Positions 1 to 9,775 of a stretch of 64,000 nt of DNA are shown in pieces. Position numbers and translations under genes: made by a program. Source of the stretch: JAUVKT01 sp036350795 (lineage in GTDB: Bacteria > Bacteroidota > Bacteroidia > Bacteroidales > VadinHA17). Below the pieces are notes generated by a model, which was not told where the DNA came from, did no database searches, and saw only the letters and a program-made list of their open reading frames with translations. The stretch spans positions 1 to 64,000 of the forward strand of contig JAZBNV010000101.1 of the NCBI GenBank assembly GCA_036350795.1, written 5' to 3'. Every line of letters begins with the position of its first letter. The first letter of the stretch is position 1.

Positions 1-993
1 AACTCCCCGGCCCAGTCCGTCGGTTACTCCTCCAAGGAAGGGTCCGATTGCCGATTCAGCTCCTGTACCGCCCTGTCCGGGAGCAAGTCCGACATACACA
101 CCGCCTGCTTTCCATGCAAGCTTTGGTAATCTTGGATCACCGTCTGCTTCAAGTGCATCGATCAGGGTTGAGCACATTACTATATCATTCCTTTCGTCAT
201 CGAATTGATACATAGGATTATATGCATTTGGATCGTTGGCATCGAAAGGACAGCTGAAGTTATTGGCATTTGAGGTCATTGCAGCCTGGGCATATGTTTT
301 AGCCGATCCGTAACTCCCGTTTACCTCAGAGCTTGTTAAGGCGATTTTCGCCCTCAGGGCGTTTGCAGCAGCAATCCATTTTGCTGTATTACCACCATAG
401 AACATATCACCACTGCTCGAGAGGGGTACAAGGCTTGTTGCTCCAAGGTTGGTAATAGCTTCAGCCAGAAGGCCGTCAATTCCTGCATAGACTGTTGCCT
501 CGTCGTCAAATGCAGGAGTATAATTGCTGGCACCCTGGAGGGCTTCTGTATATGGAATAGGACCAAAAAGGTCAACTCCCATTTTAAGGGTCAGAGCCAT
601 CATTACCTGGGCAGCTCCTTTCCATGCAGGAGATTCTTCTTCATCCGCTTTATTCATTAGTACAATGCAGTCCATAAGCGCTCCGCTGTACATAGAAGCC
701 CACATATTGCCAACATCTGCATCAACTAGCCTGTACTGGCTTTCCAGGAGAGCCTGGCGGCCTTTTCCCTGGAAAATCTGAACCCACATATTTGTTGTCC
801 CGACAACATCCCTGCCGCCCATTACATAGCCTAACCTGGCCTGTATTGAAGGTAGCAGAAGATACATCGGTACATCAGAAGGGGTATCAGGATCAATATT
901 GATATCCGGGTCGATCCACTTTTCACACGAAGAAGTGAATAACAACACAAGGGTCAGTATCAATGCACTGAGATATTTCATTGTCATCTTCAT
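1..993 (-). CDS. SusD/RagB-like outer-membrane lipoprotein (partial, C-terminus beyond left edge)
   Basis: The reading frame is open from an ATG at 993 to base 1, giving the first 331 residues. The N-terminus is a lipoprotein signal peptide (hydrophobic core, then FTSSC with the lipidated Cys at about residue 23). The following helical sequence, with segments such as LFGPIPYTEAL and KWIAAANALRAKIAL, fits SusD-type glycan-binding proteins, probably the SusD-like_2 branch. In this family the lipoprotein caps its SusC channel and captures ligand at the cell surface. It lies 24 bases downstream of the SusC gene on the same strand, so the two are probably co-transcribed. The substrate cannot be read from the sequence. 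Family is confident; the exact subfamily is less so. Confidence 0.9.
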   Translation of the reverse strand, partial: MKMTMKYLSALILTLVLLFTSSCEKWIDPDINIDPDTPSDVPMYLLLPSIQARLGYVMGGRDVVGTTNMWVQIFQGKGRQALLESQYRLVDADVGNMWASMYSGALMDCIVLMNKADEEESPAWKGAAQVMMALTLKMGVDLFGPIPYTEALQGASNYTPAFDDEATVYAGIDGLLAEAITNLGATSLVPLSSSGDMFYGGNTAKWIAAANALRAKIALTSSEVNGSYGSAKTYAQAAMTSNANNFSCPFDANDPNAYNPMYQFDDERNDIVMCSTLIDALEADGDPRLPKLAWKAGGVYVGLAPGQGGTGAESAIGPFLGGVTDGLGRGV

Positions 994-1017
994 GATTTTC
1001 TCTTTTAATAGTTATAA

Positions 1018-4000
1018 TTAGAACGCCAGTTTAAGGCCGAATGTATAATTCCTCGTACCGGGCTGGTTGAAATAGTCAAATCCCTGACCATTATTTGTAC
1101 CAGTCAATGAGGTTTCAGGATCAATACCTGTATAGGGCGTAGCAATCCAAAGATTAGTACCTGTAAAGAATACATCAAGTTTCTTTATGAACGTTCTGTC
1201 CAGTAAAGAACCAGGCACCGAGTAACTCAGTGTTAATTCTCTCAGCTTAATCCAGTCGCTTGGCTCAACAAATGGTGATGAGGGTCCTGAGAAGTTCGAG
1301 TTAGGACCGTAGAAGTACCACCACTGGTTCCTGTTTACCACTATATCGTTTGGAGACCCATCAGATTCTTTAACTCCTTCGGCTATCCAGCCCTGGTTAT
1401 CTTCACGGTCTTCGGTAAACTCATGTGTTCCGAAATACTGCATTGCAGCACGCGTACCATTGTACATCAGGCCACCCTTCTTGATGTCGATAAGGAAGCT
1501 GGCAGTAAGTCCCTTGAAGGAGAAACTGTTTGTAATACCGGCTCTCCAGTCTTCCATTATATTTCCGGCTGGTCCGGATTCACCTGCATCTATAGGGAAA
1601 CCATAGTTTGTTGAAGTGGGGTCATCGTCAATTATCCATTGTCCATCTTCATTTGTCTCGAAAATGGTTGAATAAACCGAACGATAAGGCTGACCGGCAA
1701 CTGCACGAACAGATGGATCAGTAAATCCACCAAGGCCTACAACTTCTACACCGGGAGCCAGTTTATTTACAAAGGAATAGGGATTACTCCAGTTTACAAG
1801 GATGTCCCATGTGAATGTGCCTGTAACAGGAGTTGCACTCAGAACAAATTCCCATCCGTATGTTTCCATCTCAGCTGCATTCTGGTACGAGCTTCCAAAG
1901 CCTGAGGAAGGAGCAACCGGAACACTTAGGAGAAGGTCTGTATTTATTGAACGGAAATAGGATATATCTACTCCGAACCTGTTGAGGAAGAACCTCAGGT
2001 CGGCACCTACTTCGAATGTAGTCTGTGTTTCAGGTTTAATATTGGTGTTACCAACAGTGCCACCAAGAGTAAAACCTGAATAGCCCATCATCGGGAAGTT
2101 TATTCCGCTTGTCCATCCGTCTCCTGCTCCTGACTTAAAGAAAGGAGTATAGGTAGAACTGGCAGCTGCATCGTTTGCAGTAATGGCATAAGATGCCCTC
2201 AGTTTACCGAAAGAAAGAATGGCATTGTCTTTAAGAACCGGTAGTTCGGTAAAGATAAAGCTACCATTGAAAGAAGGATACATAAAGCTGTTAGCTCCTT
2301 CGGGCAGGGTTGTAGACCATTCGTTACGCAGGGTAACATTTGCAAAAACCATATCCATCCACTCAACCCCCACGTCGCCGAAAATAGCGGCTGTCCTTCT
2401 CTTCGATCTTCCTTCATTGGCGCTTATGGCGGCCGAGTTACTTACCTGGTAGAATCCAGGGATATCAAGGTTATTTACCCAGGCAGAAACACCACGTCCT
2501 GCAGTCTGGTACATATTGTGTCCGATTGTTGCTTTCAGGTTCAGGTTGTCGCCAAAACTCTTACTCATATTAACAAGAAGGTCGGAGTTTATTAGCTGGT
2601 TAAAGTCATGGTCTTCACTATCAGATCCCTGGCTTGAGCCCCTGGAGTACTTGGCATAAAATGTCTTCACCTGGCGGTCGTACCAGTCGGTACCTAGCCT
2701 GTAGGTTACATTTAACCATGGCAGGGGATCCCAGTTAAAACCTATATTCCCGTACATACGATTGGTACGGTCCTGGTAGGCAATATTGTACGATACCCAG
2801 TAGGGGTTATCATATCCGCCACCACCGCGGTAGTTTCTCTGTGTTCCGTCGGGGAACATATAACCTGCCGAGTTATCAAAAGTAGTGGCAGTTCTGAATA
2901 AACCAAGCATAACACCCGATACGTTTGAACCTCCGCCAATCCTGTTTCCATAGGTGTTGGCGTAGTTAATGCTACCGCTTACTGAAAACTTTTCATGTAG
3001 TTTGGCGTCGCCGGTGAGCTTAAAGGTAGTTTTGTCAAAGGTGTTATTCGGAACAACACCATCTTCGGTTGAGTTACCAATGCTCATGTAGAAAGTAGCT
3101 TCTTCAGATCCGCCTGTCAGGCTTACCGAATTTGCAAATTGCGTTCCGGTGTCAAAATACTCATATGGATCGTAATACTGGGCCGGGCGTGAGCCTGCCG
3201 GAGCACCTTCCTTTGGTATCAGCTGTCCGTAGGGATCCCACTTATAGTCTGAACCATCGTAAACCAGTTCATCAATTCTAGCGCCCCAAGATGCGCCCTG
3301 TCCGGTACTTGGACCATTCCATACTCCCTGTGAACCCTGTGAATAAGTTTTTTGCCTTCCGGGCATCATACTTATTGTTTTAATGGTGGCAGAAGAGGTG
3401 ATGTTTACATGGATTCTCTTACTGGCAGATCCGCGCTTGGTTGTGATTACAATTGCACCGTTGGCTGCCTGCAGTCCGTAGAGAGCTGTTGCAGCACCAC
3501 CCTTCAGAACGGTCATAGACTCAATGTCGTCGGGGTTGATGTCGATTGTACGGGACGACTGGTTCCAGCCTGAAACACCCATACCACCACCGCCAGAATA
3601 GATTGGAGAGCCGTCAACAATCCACAGAGGCTGGTTGTTACGGGTGATAGATGCAGCACCCCTAATCTGGATATAGGCAGAAGCACCTGCCGATCCTGAT
3701 GTGGATGTGATCTGTACACCTGCAACTTTACCGGCAAGTGAGTTAATCACTTCCTGGTTTGCAGCTTTGGTTAGTTCGTCACTTTCGACATTCTGGACTC
3801 CATACCCGAGGGCTTTGGTTTCCCTCTTGATACCGATAGCTGTAACAACTACCTCATCCAGATTCAAAAGATCCGGCTCCATTACAACATCAACGACACT
3901 TCTGCCGCCAATCTCTACCTCCTGCTTTCTCATACCAACGTATGAAAACTCAAGAATCTCGGAGCCTTCAGGAACATTAATTGAGTACTTGCCGTCAAAG

Positions 4001-4164
4001 TCGGTAGTAACACCAATTGTTGTTCCCTTAACAACCACAGATGCACCGGGTATAGTACCACCATCTTCCGAGCTGGTAACCGTACCCGTAATTTGCACTG
4101 TCTGAGCTAAAGTCGTAAAAACGACAAAAGCAAACAGTGCAAACATTACTGAGAGCTTTTTCAT
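1018..4164 (-). CDS. SusC/RagA family TonB-linked outer-membrane transporter
   Basis: The protein has 1048 residues. It has a signal peptide (residues 1-20, ending TTLA), then a carboxypeptidase-D regulatory-like domain (about 22-105, with GTTIGVTTDFDGKYSINVP), then a TonB plug beginning near LDEVVVTAIGIKRE, then a long beta-barrel ending in the outer-membrane signature YTFGLKLAF. The motif IKPETQTTFEVGADLRF is typical of SusC barrels. The protein imports a glycan or peptide across the outer membrane using TonB energy, paired with the SusD-like lipoprotein encoded just downstream. No hybrid two-component sensor, ECF sigma or anti-sigma gene lies on the visible side, so the regulator, if linked, would be outside the window. 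A promoter match lies upstream (4202-4232). Confidence 0.97.
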   Translation of the reverse strand: MKKLSVMFALFAFVVFTTLAQTVQITGTVTSSEDGGTIPGASVVVKGTTIGVTTDFDGKYSINVPEGSEILEFSYVGMRKQEVEIGGRSVVDVVMEPDLLNLDEVVVTAIGIKRETKALGYGVQNVESDELTKAANQEVINSLAGKVAGVQITSTSGSAGASAYIQIRGAASITRNNQPLWIVDGSPIYSGGGGMGVSGWNQSSRTIDINPDDIESMTVLKGGAATALYGLQAANGAIVITTKRGSASKRIHVNITSSATIKTISMMPGRQKTYSQGSQGVWNGPSTGQGASWGARIDELVYDGSDYKWDPYGQLIPKEGAPAGSRPAQYYDPYEYFDTGTQFANSVSLTGGSEEATFYMSIGNSTEDGVVPNNTFDKTTFKLTGDAKLHEKFSVSGSINYANTYGNRIGGGSNVSGVMLGLFRTATTFDNSAGYMFPDGTQRNYRGGGGYDNPYWVSYNIAYQDRTNRMYGNIGFNWDPLPWLNVTYRLGTDWYDRQVKTFYAKYSRGSSQGSDSEDHDFNQLINSDLLVNMSKSFGDNLNLKATIGHNMYQTAGRGVSAWVNNLDIPGFYQVSNSAAISANEGRSKRRTAAIFGDVGVEWMDMVFANVTLRNEWSTTLPEGANSFMYPSFNGSFIFTELPVLKDNAILSFGKLRASYAITANDAAASSTYTPFFKSGAGDGWTSGINFPMMGYSGFTLGGTVGNTNIKPETQTTFEVGADLRFFLNRFGVDISYFRSINTDLLLSVPVAPSSGFGSSYQNAAEMETYGWEFVLSATPVTGTFTWDILVNWSNPYSFVNKLAPGVEVVGLGGFTDPSVRAVAGQPYRSVYSTIFETNEDGQWIIDDDPTSTNYGFPIDAGESGPAGNIMEDWRAGITNSFSFKGLTASFLIDIKKGGLMYNGTRAAMQYFGTHEFTEDREDNQGWIAEGVKESDGSPNDIVVNRNQWWYFYGPNSNFSGPSSPFVEPSDWIKLRELTLSYSVPGSLLDRTFIKKLDVFFTGTNLWIATPYTGIDPETSLTGTNNGQGFDYFNQPGTRNYTFGLKLAF

Positions 4165-4201
4165 AGATCAAGGTTTTAGGTTAATAATAAAAAATCAAGG
4201 C

Positions 4202-4232
4202 TAAATATATGATAAAACACATAATAAACAAA
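4202..4232 (-). promoter_or_regulatory. Bacteroidota-type promoter of the susC-susD pair
   Basis: Reading the minus strand, TTTG (4232-4229) is followed by a 19-nt spacer and TATATTTA (4209-4202). This matches the -33 TTTG / -7 TAnnTTTG consensus except for the last base. The predicted leader to the susC ATG at 4164 is about 30 nt. The match is by eye; a transcription start has not been shown. Confidence 0.55.
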
Positions 4233-4347
4233 AAAATCTATGTTATGTAATATAATTCTAGAACATACCTGACGTAAGTACTAAGCTTAGGTTTCACATA
4301 CAGACTCAAGTTAAAACTCTGAATCTGCAGTTATCTGATTGTTCGAT

Positions 4348-4887
4348 TTAAGAAAGATTCTTTAGATAAGCGGATCTTAGCAGCGAGTATATCAGGCTGT
4401 TTTTTATTATACCGTTCTTAATAACATTATGTTTGAAAGTTGCTTCATGTGTGTAGCCTGCTTTTTCCAGTGCCCTGCACGACCCGTGATTATCGGCAAA
4501 GGGTTCAGCATAAATTCTTTCAATATCATTGTTATTCTCGAATATCCATCGGGTAATAAGTGAGATAGCACTTGTAGCAATGCCTCTACCCCAGAAATCT
4601 TCTGCAAGCCAGTAGCCAATTTCAACATTTAACCTGTAAATATCTTCCTTAAACATGGCACCGATACTGCCAATTGCCTCTCCGTTTAGATCAATGGCAA
4701 ACAGCCTGGCACTCGCATCTTTTACAAGGGCCGACTGGATAAAATTATTGGCATCGCGAATTGTGTAGGGGTGAGGAAAGCCATCCCGTAACTGGGAAGC
4801 AATCCTGGGGTTATTTGCATATTCTGCTACTCCGGGAGCATCTGAAAGATTCCATTCCCTTAGCACTATTTTTTCAGAATCCATCAT
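4348..4887 (-). CDS. GNAT family N-acetyltransferase (RimJ/RimL-like)
   Basis: The protein has 179 residues and the Acetyltransf_3 pattern. It has an N-terminal LREWNLSDAPGVAEYANNPRIA segment, a central beta-strand/V-shaped region with EIGYWLAEDFWGRGIATSAI (the acetyl-CoA pyrophosphate loop, here WGRGIATSA), and the C-terminal NHGSCRALEKAGYTHEA helix typical of this family. It probably transfers acetyl from acetyl-CoA to an amine on a protein or small molecule; the acceptor cannot be predicted. Its ATG overlaps the TGA of the upstream antiporter gene (ATGA at 4887-4884), so translation is probably coupled. A second ATG follows immediately, so either of the first two Met codons could be used. 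Confidence 0.9.
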   Translation of the reverse strand: MMDSEKIVLREWNLSDAPGVAEYANNPRIASQLRDGFPHPYTIRDANNFIQSALVKDASARLFAIDLNGEAIGSIGAMFKEDIYRLNVEIGYWLAEDFWGRGIATSAISLITRWIFENNNDIERIYAEPFADNHGSCRALEKAGYTHEATFKHNVIKNGIIKNSLIYSLLRSAYLKNLS

Positions 4888-6467
4888 CCTATATTTTCGA
4901 AAACATGATCTGCCAGACCTATGCCGGCTTCTGAATAGAGGTTAAAGGCCGAGTCTATGCCAAGCCTCCTTAGTTCATCGACCTCATCATCATGCTGTGC
5001 AGTAGCAACAACACGTCCGGAGTAATTTATTGATTTTAGCTTTTCAATGGCAAAAAGATGAGCCTTATGGTCTTCGAGGCATAGCACTACCAGCTTGACC
5101 TGGTTCTTCTCTTTTTCCATACCCTCAACCATTTCCCAGAATTCAAGGTCTGTTGCATCATCCTTGATAACGTTTTTTCCTTCTTTCCGTAATGCTGCAA
5201 CCCTTTCCATATTGTAGTCAAGACCCAGTACTTTCTGTCCATGGGCCTCGATTAAGTGATCATAGGTTGACAGGCCAAGGGTTCCCATTCCGAATATCAG
5301 GATTTCAGCATCACCAATATCTATTGTTCTGTCGTATAATAACCTGTGCCTGGTTTCAAACTTAAGCAGGAAGGACTTCAGCCTGGAATAGAGAGTGTGA
5401 GAATATGAGTTTAAGGGTGAGGATATCAGAAAGCTGATTGACAGTGCAACAGCTATTATGCCCAGCCAGTCATGATTAAGCATCTTCTGGTCAACAGCAA
5501 TCGAAGCTACAATAAGTCCAAACTCGGAATAATTGGCAAGACTTAAGGCTGTAAAATATGAGGTTCTGGCCCTTAAGCCAAACCTTGTTAGTACAAGGAA
5601 ATTTGATATTACCTTGAAGTTGATTGCCAGGGCAAAGATAAAAGCCATAATAATAAGCTCCCAGCTGAGATCAACAGTCAGTCCTATTGTCAGAAAAAAT
5701 CCAATCAGGAACAGGTCTTTAAAACTAAGCAGTGTAATGGCCATTTCCCTTGATTTTGGATGTCCGGCAACCAGAATACCCATTACAAGGGCACCAAGGT
5801 CGGGTTTAAGACCCATAATGCTGAACAGTTCTGCACCCGGAACCAGGGCGAGAAAGAAGCCAAAGAGTACAAGTAATTCTCCGTGACCTATCCTGTCAAG
5901 AATATAAAATACCGCCGGCCTGATCAAAAAAAGCAGCAGAGGTAGCGCCAGTACCCATATTGAAGGCAGTTTGCCTGAACTGGCAACAATAAATATAACA
6001 GCAATAATATCCTGGATTACCAGTATTCCTATTGCGCTTATCCCATGCAGGGATTTACTCTCGGCTCTCTCTTCGAGAACCTTCACAGCAAAAACTGTGC
6101 TTGAGAAACTCAGGGCGAATGCAACAAGTGCAGCTTCCCTGATGCCGAAGCCCTCGAATATTCCCTTTCCCGATAAACCGGCAAGATAGAGCGCCAGTCC
6201 GAAAACAGAGCTTATTATTGCCATCTGGATCAGTGCACCGGCACTTACTTCTGGTCGTACAAGGTCCTTGATTTTCAGTTTCAAACCAATTGTGAACAGG
6301 AGCAGTGTAACACCCAGTTCGGATATTACCTCCAGGAAAGTGCCACCTTCTATATTGAAAATATTCAGTAAGAAGCCTGCCAGGAGGTAGCCCACCATGG
6401 GTGGAAGTCCAACAAGGCTAAGTCCGAAGCCCAGGGCAAATGCAGCTATTAACCATACAGGATCCAT
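4884..6467 (-). CDS. CPA2 family cation:proton antiporter with C-terminal TrkA-N (RCK) domain, KefB/YbaL-like
   Basis: The protein has 527 residues. The first ~375 form about 12 hydrophobic segments of the Na+/H+ exchanger fold, including FALSFSSTVFAVKVLEE and the conserved LGALVMGILVAG region. Residues ~389-527 form a Rossmann-type RCK/TrkA-N domain with the nucleotide-binding loop GMGTLG followed by an acidic residue (GLDYN). Such inner-membrane proteins exchange K+ or Na+ for protons and are gated by nucleotide or thiol ligands. At 527 residues it is shorter than E. coli KefB/KefC (about 600). Ion specificity cannot be inferred. The gene lies 9 bases downstream of the MBL-fold gene and overlaps the GNAT gene by 4 bases, suggesting one operon. 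Confidence 0.93.
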   Translation of the reverse strand: MDPVWLIAAFALGFGLSLVGLPPMVGYLLAGFLLNIFNIEGGTFLEVISELGVTLLLFTIGLKLKIKDLVRPEVSAGALIQMAIISSVFGLALYLAGLSGKGIFEGFGIREAALVAFALSFSSTVFAVKVLEERAESKSLHGISAIGILVIQDIIAVIFIVASSGKLPSIWVLALPLLLFLIRPAVFYILDRIGHGELLVLFGFFLALVPGAELFSIMGLKPDLGALVMGILVAGHPKSREMAITLLSFKDLFLIGFFLTIGLTVDLSWELIIMAFIFALAINFKVISNFLVLTRFGLRARTSYFTALSLANYSEFGLIVASIAVDQKMLNHDWLGIIAVALSISFLISSPLNSYSHTLYSRLKSFLLKFETRHRLLYDRTIDIGDAEILIFGMGTLGLSTYDHLIEAHGQKVLGLDYNMERVAALRKEGKNVIKDDATDLEFWEMVEGMEKEKNQVKLVVLCLEDHKAHLFAIEKLKSINYSGRVVATAQHDDEVDELRRLGIDSAFNLYSEAGIGLADHVFENIG

Positions 6468-6476
6468 ATCAGAATT

Positions 6477-7406
6477 TTACCAGTATTTTCTTCCCTGTTC
6501 TGCCAGTCCGAATCCGGATTCATTAATCTTTTTAATGATTTTCTGATCGTATAGGGCAGGATTACTGTGATTAAGATGTATAAAGTTAATTTTTCTTTTC
6601 GTTTCGTCACTTTCATCTCCGAAAAGATGAATCGTTTCTGTAATAAAGGGATGGGGAATCTCTTCCATGCTTCTGCCCGCTAATTCATTCTCAGAATAGA
6701 AAGTTCCGTCAATAAAGGCATAGTCCACCGATCTTACTACGGAAATAATATCCCCGGTCCATACCTTCCACTTATTGATATCGGGAATAAAGAGGTATTT
6801 CTTTGTTCCTGCAGCTATCCTGTACCCGGCAGTTTCAGAATATTCGTCCCTGTGGGGAACCTCAAATGCCTGGACCGAAATATTATCTGCAAGGGCTATT
6901 ACCGATCCCGGGCTAAGATCAATAATATCAATATTCTGTAATTTAACCAGCTGATCCCAGGGACCATTATTACGAAGGAAGTTGCTCATTCCCGGCAGGG
7001 CATATACCGGAACCCCGGCTGAATTCATTGCTTCCCTGCCCAGTTCCATCAGTCCCGTATAGTGTCCAATGTGAGCGTGGCTCACAAATATGGCATCAGG
7101 CAGGTACTTATACCGTGCATTGGTTAGTTCCCTGAAGTAATGTATCTGCTCGCTCATATCAGGAGTGGCCTCGAAAAGATACCAGCTGCCCGAGCCAGGG
7201 TCGACCAGGGCAAGAGCTACCACAAAGCGTTTTAGCTCAGGATTGCTCCAGGCCAGCCTGCAACACTCCTTTTCGCAGCCCAGGTGAGGGTAGCCACCAT
7301 CCTGCGCTGTACCCAGAACTATAATATATGGTGTTTCAGGCTCCCGGGCTGACAGGGATATGGTAAATAGAAATGCAATTACAGTTAAGCAGAGTTTCTT
7401 AAACAT
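6477..7406 (-). CDS. Secreted MBL-fold metallo-hydrolase, PqqB-like
   Basis: The start is placed at the internal ATG at 7406 because a classical signal peptide (MFKKLCLTVIAFLFTISLSA) begins there. An ATG at 7457 would add 17 residues. The mature protein opens with VLGTAQDGGYPHLGCEKECC, resembling the N-terminus of PqqB-like proteins. It carries the MBL metal motif as HAHIGH (about residues 110-115), so the usual HxHxDH Asp is Gly. A later SVDYAFIDGTF and a final INFIHLNHSNP segment could supply further ligands. It is probably a periplasmic hydrolase. No other pqq genes are present, so a role in PQQ synthesis is not supported. Confidence 0.8.
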   Translation of the reverse strand: MFKKLCLTVIAFLFTISLSAREPETPYIIVLGTAQDGGYPHLGCEKECCRLAWSNPELKRFVVALALVDPGSGSWYLFEATPDMSEQIHYFRELTNARYKYLPDAIFVSHAHIGHYTGLMELGREAMNSAGVPVYALPGMSNFLRNNGPWDQLVKLQNIDIIDLSPGSVIALADNISVQAFEVPHRDEYSETAGYRIAAGTKKYLFIPDINKWKVWTGDIISVVRSVDYAFIDGTFYSENELAGRSMEEIPHPFITETIHLFGDESDETKRKINFIHLNHSNPALYDQKIIKKINESGFGLAEQGRKYW

Positions 7407-7528
7407 ATTAATAGGGCAAAATTTTCCGAAATATAGCAATAGTTTCCGGAGTGACATTACAATGAATGCCGCTTACTCCAGCCACTCTGTCTGCTCAGCC
7501 TGCACGGGACACCCAGGGCCCTTCTTCT

Positions 7529-9157
7529 TTAATCCATCATATAGGGATACCTGTATTCCCTCAGAGGAACAAAGGTTTCCTTTATTGTCCTGGGACTTAC
7601 CCATCTGATCAGGTTAAATACTCCCCCGGCTTTATCGTTGGTACCCGAAGCCCTGGAACCGCCAAATGGCTGCAGTCCTACAACAGCTCCTGTAGGTTTA
7701 TCATTTATATAAAAATTGCCGGCTGCATACCTGAGTTTATTACATATCCTGGAAGCAGCAATCCTGTCCTGCGAGAATACAGCACCGGTAAGACCAAAGG
7801 GTGAAGTTGTGTTGCAGAGCTCAATGGTTTCGTCCATGTCCCTGTCTTTATAAACGAAGATTGTAAGTACAGGTCCGAATATCTCTTCCTCCATGGTTTT
7901 GAATTTAGGATCGCTGGTAACTATAATCGTCGGATCAATAAAGTAACCAGTGGATTTGTCGTAGCTGCCTCCGCTAATTATCTCGGCATCATTACTGTTA
8001 CGTGCATATTCAATATACGAAACAATCGAGTCAAATGCACTTTCATCTATTACGGCATTCATAAAATTCATCGGGTCATTTACATCACCAACCTTTATTT
8101 CTGATGCAATATCTGTCATAAGCTTTTTTGTTGCCGGCCATATAGACTCGGGGACGTACATTCTTGAAGCTGCAGAACATTTCTGCCCCTGGTACTCAAA
8201 AGCCCCCCTGATTGCATTATATGCAAGTTCTTCAGGAACAGCTGATGGGTGTGCAAAAATAAAGTCCTTACCACCAGTTTCACCCACAAGCCTGGGGTAG
8301 GATTTGTACATGCTAAGATTTTCAGCTACCTGGCTCCAAAGTGAATTAAAAGTAGCATTCGAACCGGTAAAATGTACACCGGCCATATCAGCTGAAGACA
8401 ATACTTCTCCTCCAATCAGAGATCCTTTCCCGGGAATAAAATTTATTACCCCATCAGGTAATCCTGCTTCCATAAGTATTTTCATCATATAATAATTAGA
8501 CAGCAGGGATGTGGTTGCAGGTTTCCAAACTGTTGTATTTCCCATCATGGCAGGTGCCGTATTCAGGTTAGCCGAGATAGAGGTGAAATTAAAGGGACTG
8601 ACAGCAAAAATAAAGCCCTCAAGAGCCCTGTATTCCATGCGGTTCAACTGGTTGGCAGATGACCTGGGCTGTTTCTCGTAAATATTTCCTGCGAAGGCAA
8701 CATTATATTTTAGAAAATCGATTGTTTCGCATACAGCATCTATCTCACTCTGGTAAATATTCTTGCTCTGGCCAAGCATTGTAGATGCGTTTACCAGTGC
8801 CCTGTACCTTGATGAAATAAGTTCAGCTGCTTTAAGCATTATTGAAGCCCTTATCGTCCATGGCAGGTTAGCCCACTGCTGGTGTGCCTTATTTGCGGCT
8901 TCAATGGCCATTTTTACCTCTTTTGCACCTGCCATATGGTAAGTAGCCAGAACATTAGAGTGCTTATGCGGAGATCTTACTTTACCGGTATCTCCGGTAA
9001 ATACCTCTTTACCATTTATAATAAGTGGAATCTCGATCTCATTGTTTTCCTGTCTCTTAATTTCCTTATCCAGGTCAGTTCTTTCCTTGCTGCCCTTCAG
9101 GTATTCAAATACCGGTTCATTATCCGGCAGGGGGTAAGTATATAATGCATTATTCAT
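7529..9157 (-). CDS. pruA: L-glutamate gamma-semialdehyde dehydrogenase (delta-1-pyrroline-5-carboxylate dehydrogenase)
   Basis: The protein has 542 residues, the length of the stand-alone P5C dehydrogenase family (mammalian ALDH4-like, TIGR01236). Visible landmarks are the cofactor-binding FTGSNATF segment, the catalytic Glu293 in LVGETGGKDF, the catalytic Cys327 in GQKCSAASR, and the C-terminal PFGGSRASGTNDKAGG substrate loop. It oxidises glutamate-gamma-semialdehyde to glutamate with NAD+, the second step of proline (and arginine/ornithine) catabolism. Proline dehydrogenase is not in the window. It is flanked by the nitroreductase gene upstream (50 bp) and the MBL gene downstream (about 120 bp). 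Confidence 0.95.
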   Translation of the reverse strand: MNNALYTYPLPDNEPVFEYLKGSKERTDLDKEIKRQENNEIEIPLIINGKEVFTGDTGKVRSPHKHSNVLATYHMAGAKEVKMAIEAANKAHQQWANLPWTIRASIMLKAAELISSRYRALVNASTMLGQSKNIYQSEIDAVCETIDFLKYNVAFAGNIYEKQPRSSANQLNRMEYRALEGFIFAVSPFNFTSISANLNTAPAMMGNTTVWKPATTSLLSNYYMMKILMEAGLPDGVINFIPGKGSLIGGEVLSSADMAGVHFTGSNATFNSLWSQVAENLSMYKSYPRLVGETGGKDFIFAHPSAVPEELAYNAIRGAFEYQGQKCSAASRMYVPESIWPATKKLMTDIASEIKVGDVNDPMNFMNAVIDESAFDSIVSYIEYARNSNDAEIISGGSYDKSTGYFIDPTIIVTSDPKFKTMEEEIFGPVLTIFVYKDRDMDETIELCNTTSPFGLTGAVFSQDRIAASRICNKLRYAAGNFYINDKPTGAVVGLQPFGGSRASGTNDKAGGVFNLIRWVSPRTIKETFVPLREYRYPYMMD

Positions 9158-9207
9158 GATAATTATTTATTGGGTAAAGTAACTGCTATGTGTACTTATA
9201 TCTGCGA

Positions 9208-9762
9208 CTAAAATTTTGTGCTGATTTCCTGCTGACTTTTTCTCCGGCGAGGCGCAAGCTCACGTTTCTTTAATTCTTCACTCAGGTCTTCAGCTTTTCC
9301 CGGGTAGCCTGCTGCAATAAAACTCACAGGTTCATATTCATCGGGAGAGAGCTTAAAAACCTCAAGGGTTTTTTCCATGCTGAAACCTCCCATCTGGTGT
9401 GCCTGCATGCCCAGTGAGGCTGCCTGGATGGCAATGGCGAAATTGGACGCACCCGTATCATGAAGGGCATGACGGTTAGGTTTAGAGTTATACCGGAAAC
9501 TTTTCTTTGCCACGCTTAAAAACAGCACAGCTGCTTTTCTTGCCCACTCCCTGTTCTGCGGAACAAGGCATTCGAGCATGTTGTCAAAGCCGGCTTCGCC
9601 CCTGAATGAATAAAAGTAATGCCAGGGTTGCTCATTCATACTTGAAGGTGCCCACCTGGCAGCTTCGAGCAGTATTGTTACCTGACTCTCATCTATTGTC
9701 CTTTCGCCGAAAGCCCTTGGACTCCACCTGTCTTTTATACTATCAAGCACTTTTGCTTCCAT
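9208..9762 (-). CDS. Nitroreductase family FMN-dependent oxidoreductase
   Basis: The protein has 184 residues. The N-terminal DRWSPRAFGERTIDESQV and LLEAARWAPSSMNEQPWHY segments carry the conserved FMN phosphate-binding Arg and Ser residues of the nitroreductase fold. GASNFAIAIQAASLGMQAHQMGGF is the usual central helix. Members reduce nitroaromatics, quinones or other electron acceptors using NAD(P)H and normally act as cytosolic homodimers. The substrate cannot be predicted. A 9-bp inverted repeat sits 14 bp upstream of the start codon (9776-9801) and may regulate it. The annotated start is an ATG at 9762. Confidence 0.9.
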   Translation of the reverse strand: MEAKVLDSIKDRWSPRAFGERTIDESQVTILLEAARWAPSSMNEQPWHYFYSFRGEAGFDNMLECLVPQNREWARKAAVLFLSVAKKSFRYNSKPNRHALHDTGASNFAIAIQAASLGMQAHQMGGFSMEKTLEVFKLSPDEYEPVSFIAAGYPGKAEDLSEELKKRELAPRRRKSQQEISTKF

Positions 9763-9775
9763 ATGTTCTAATATA

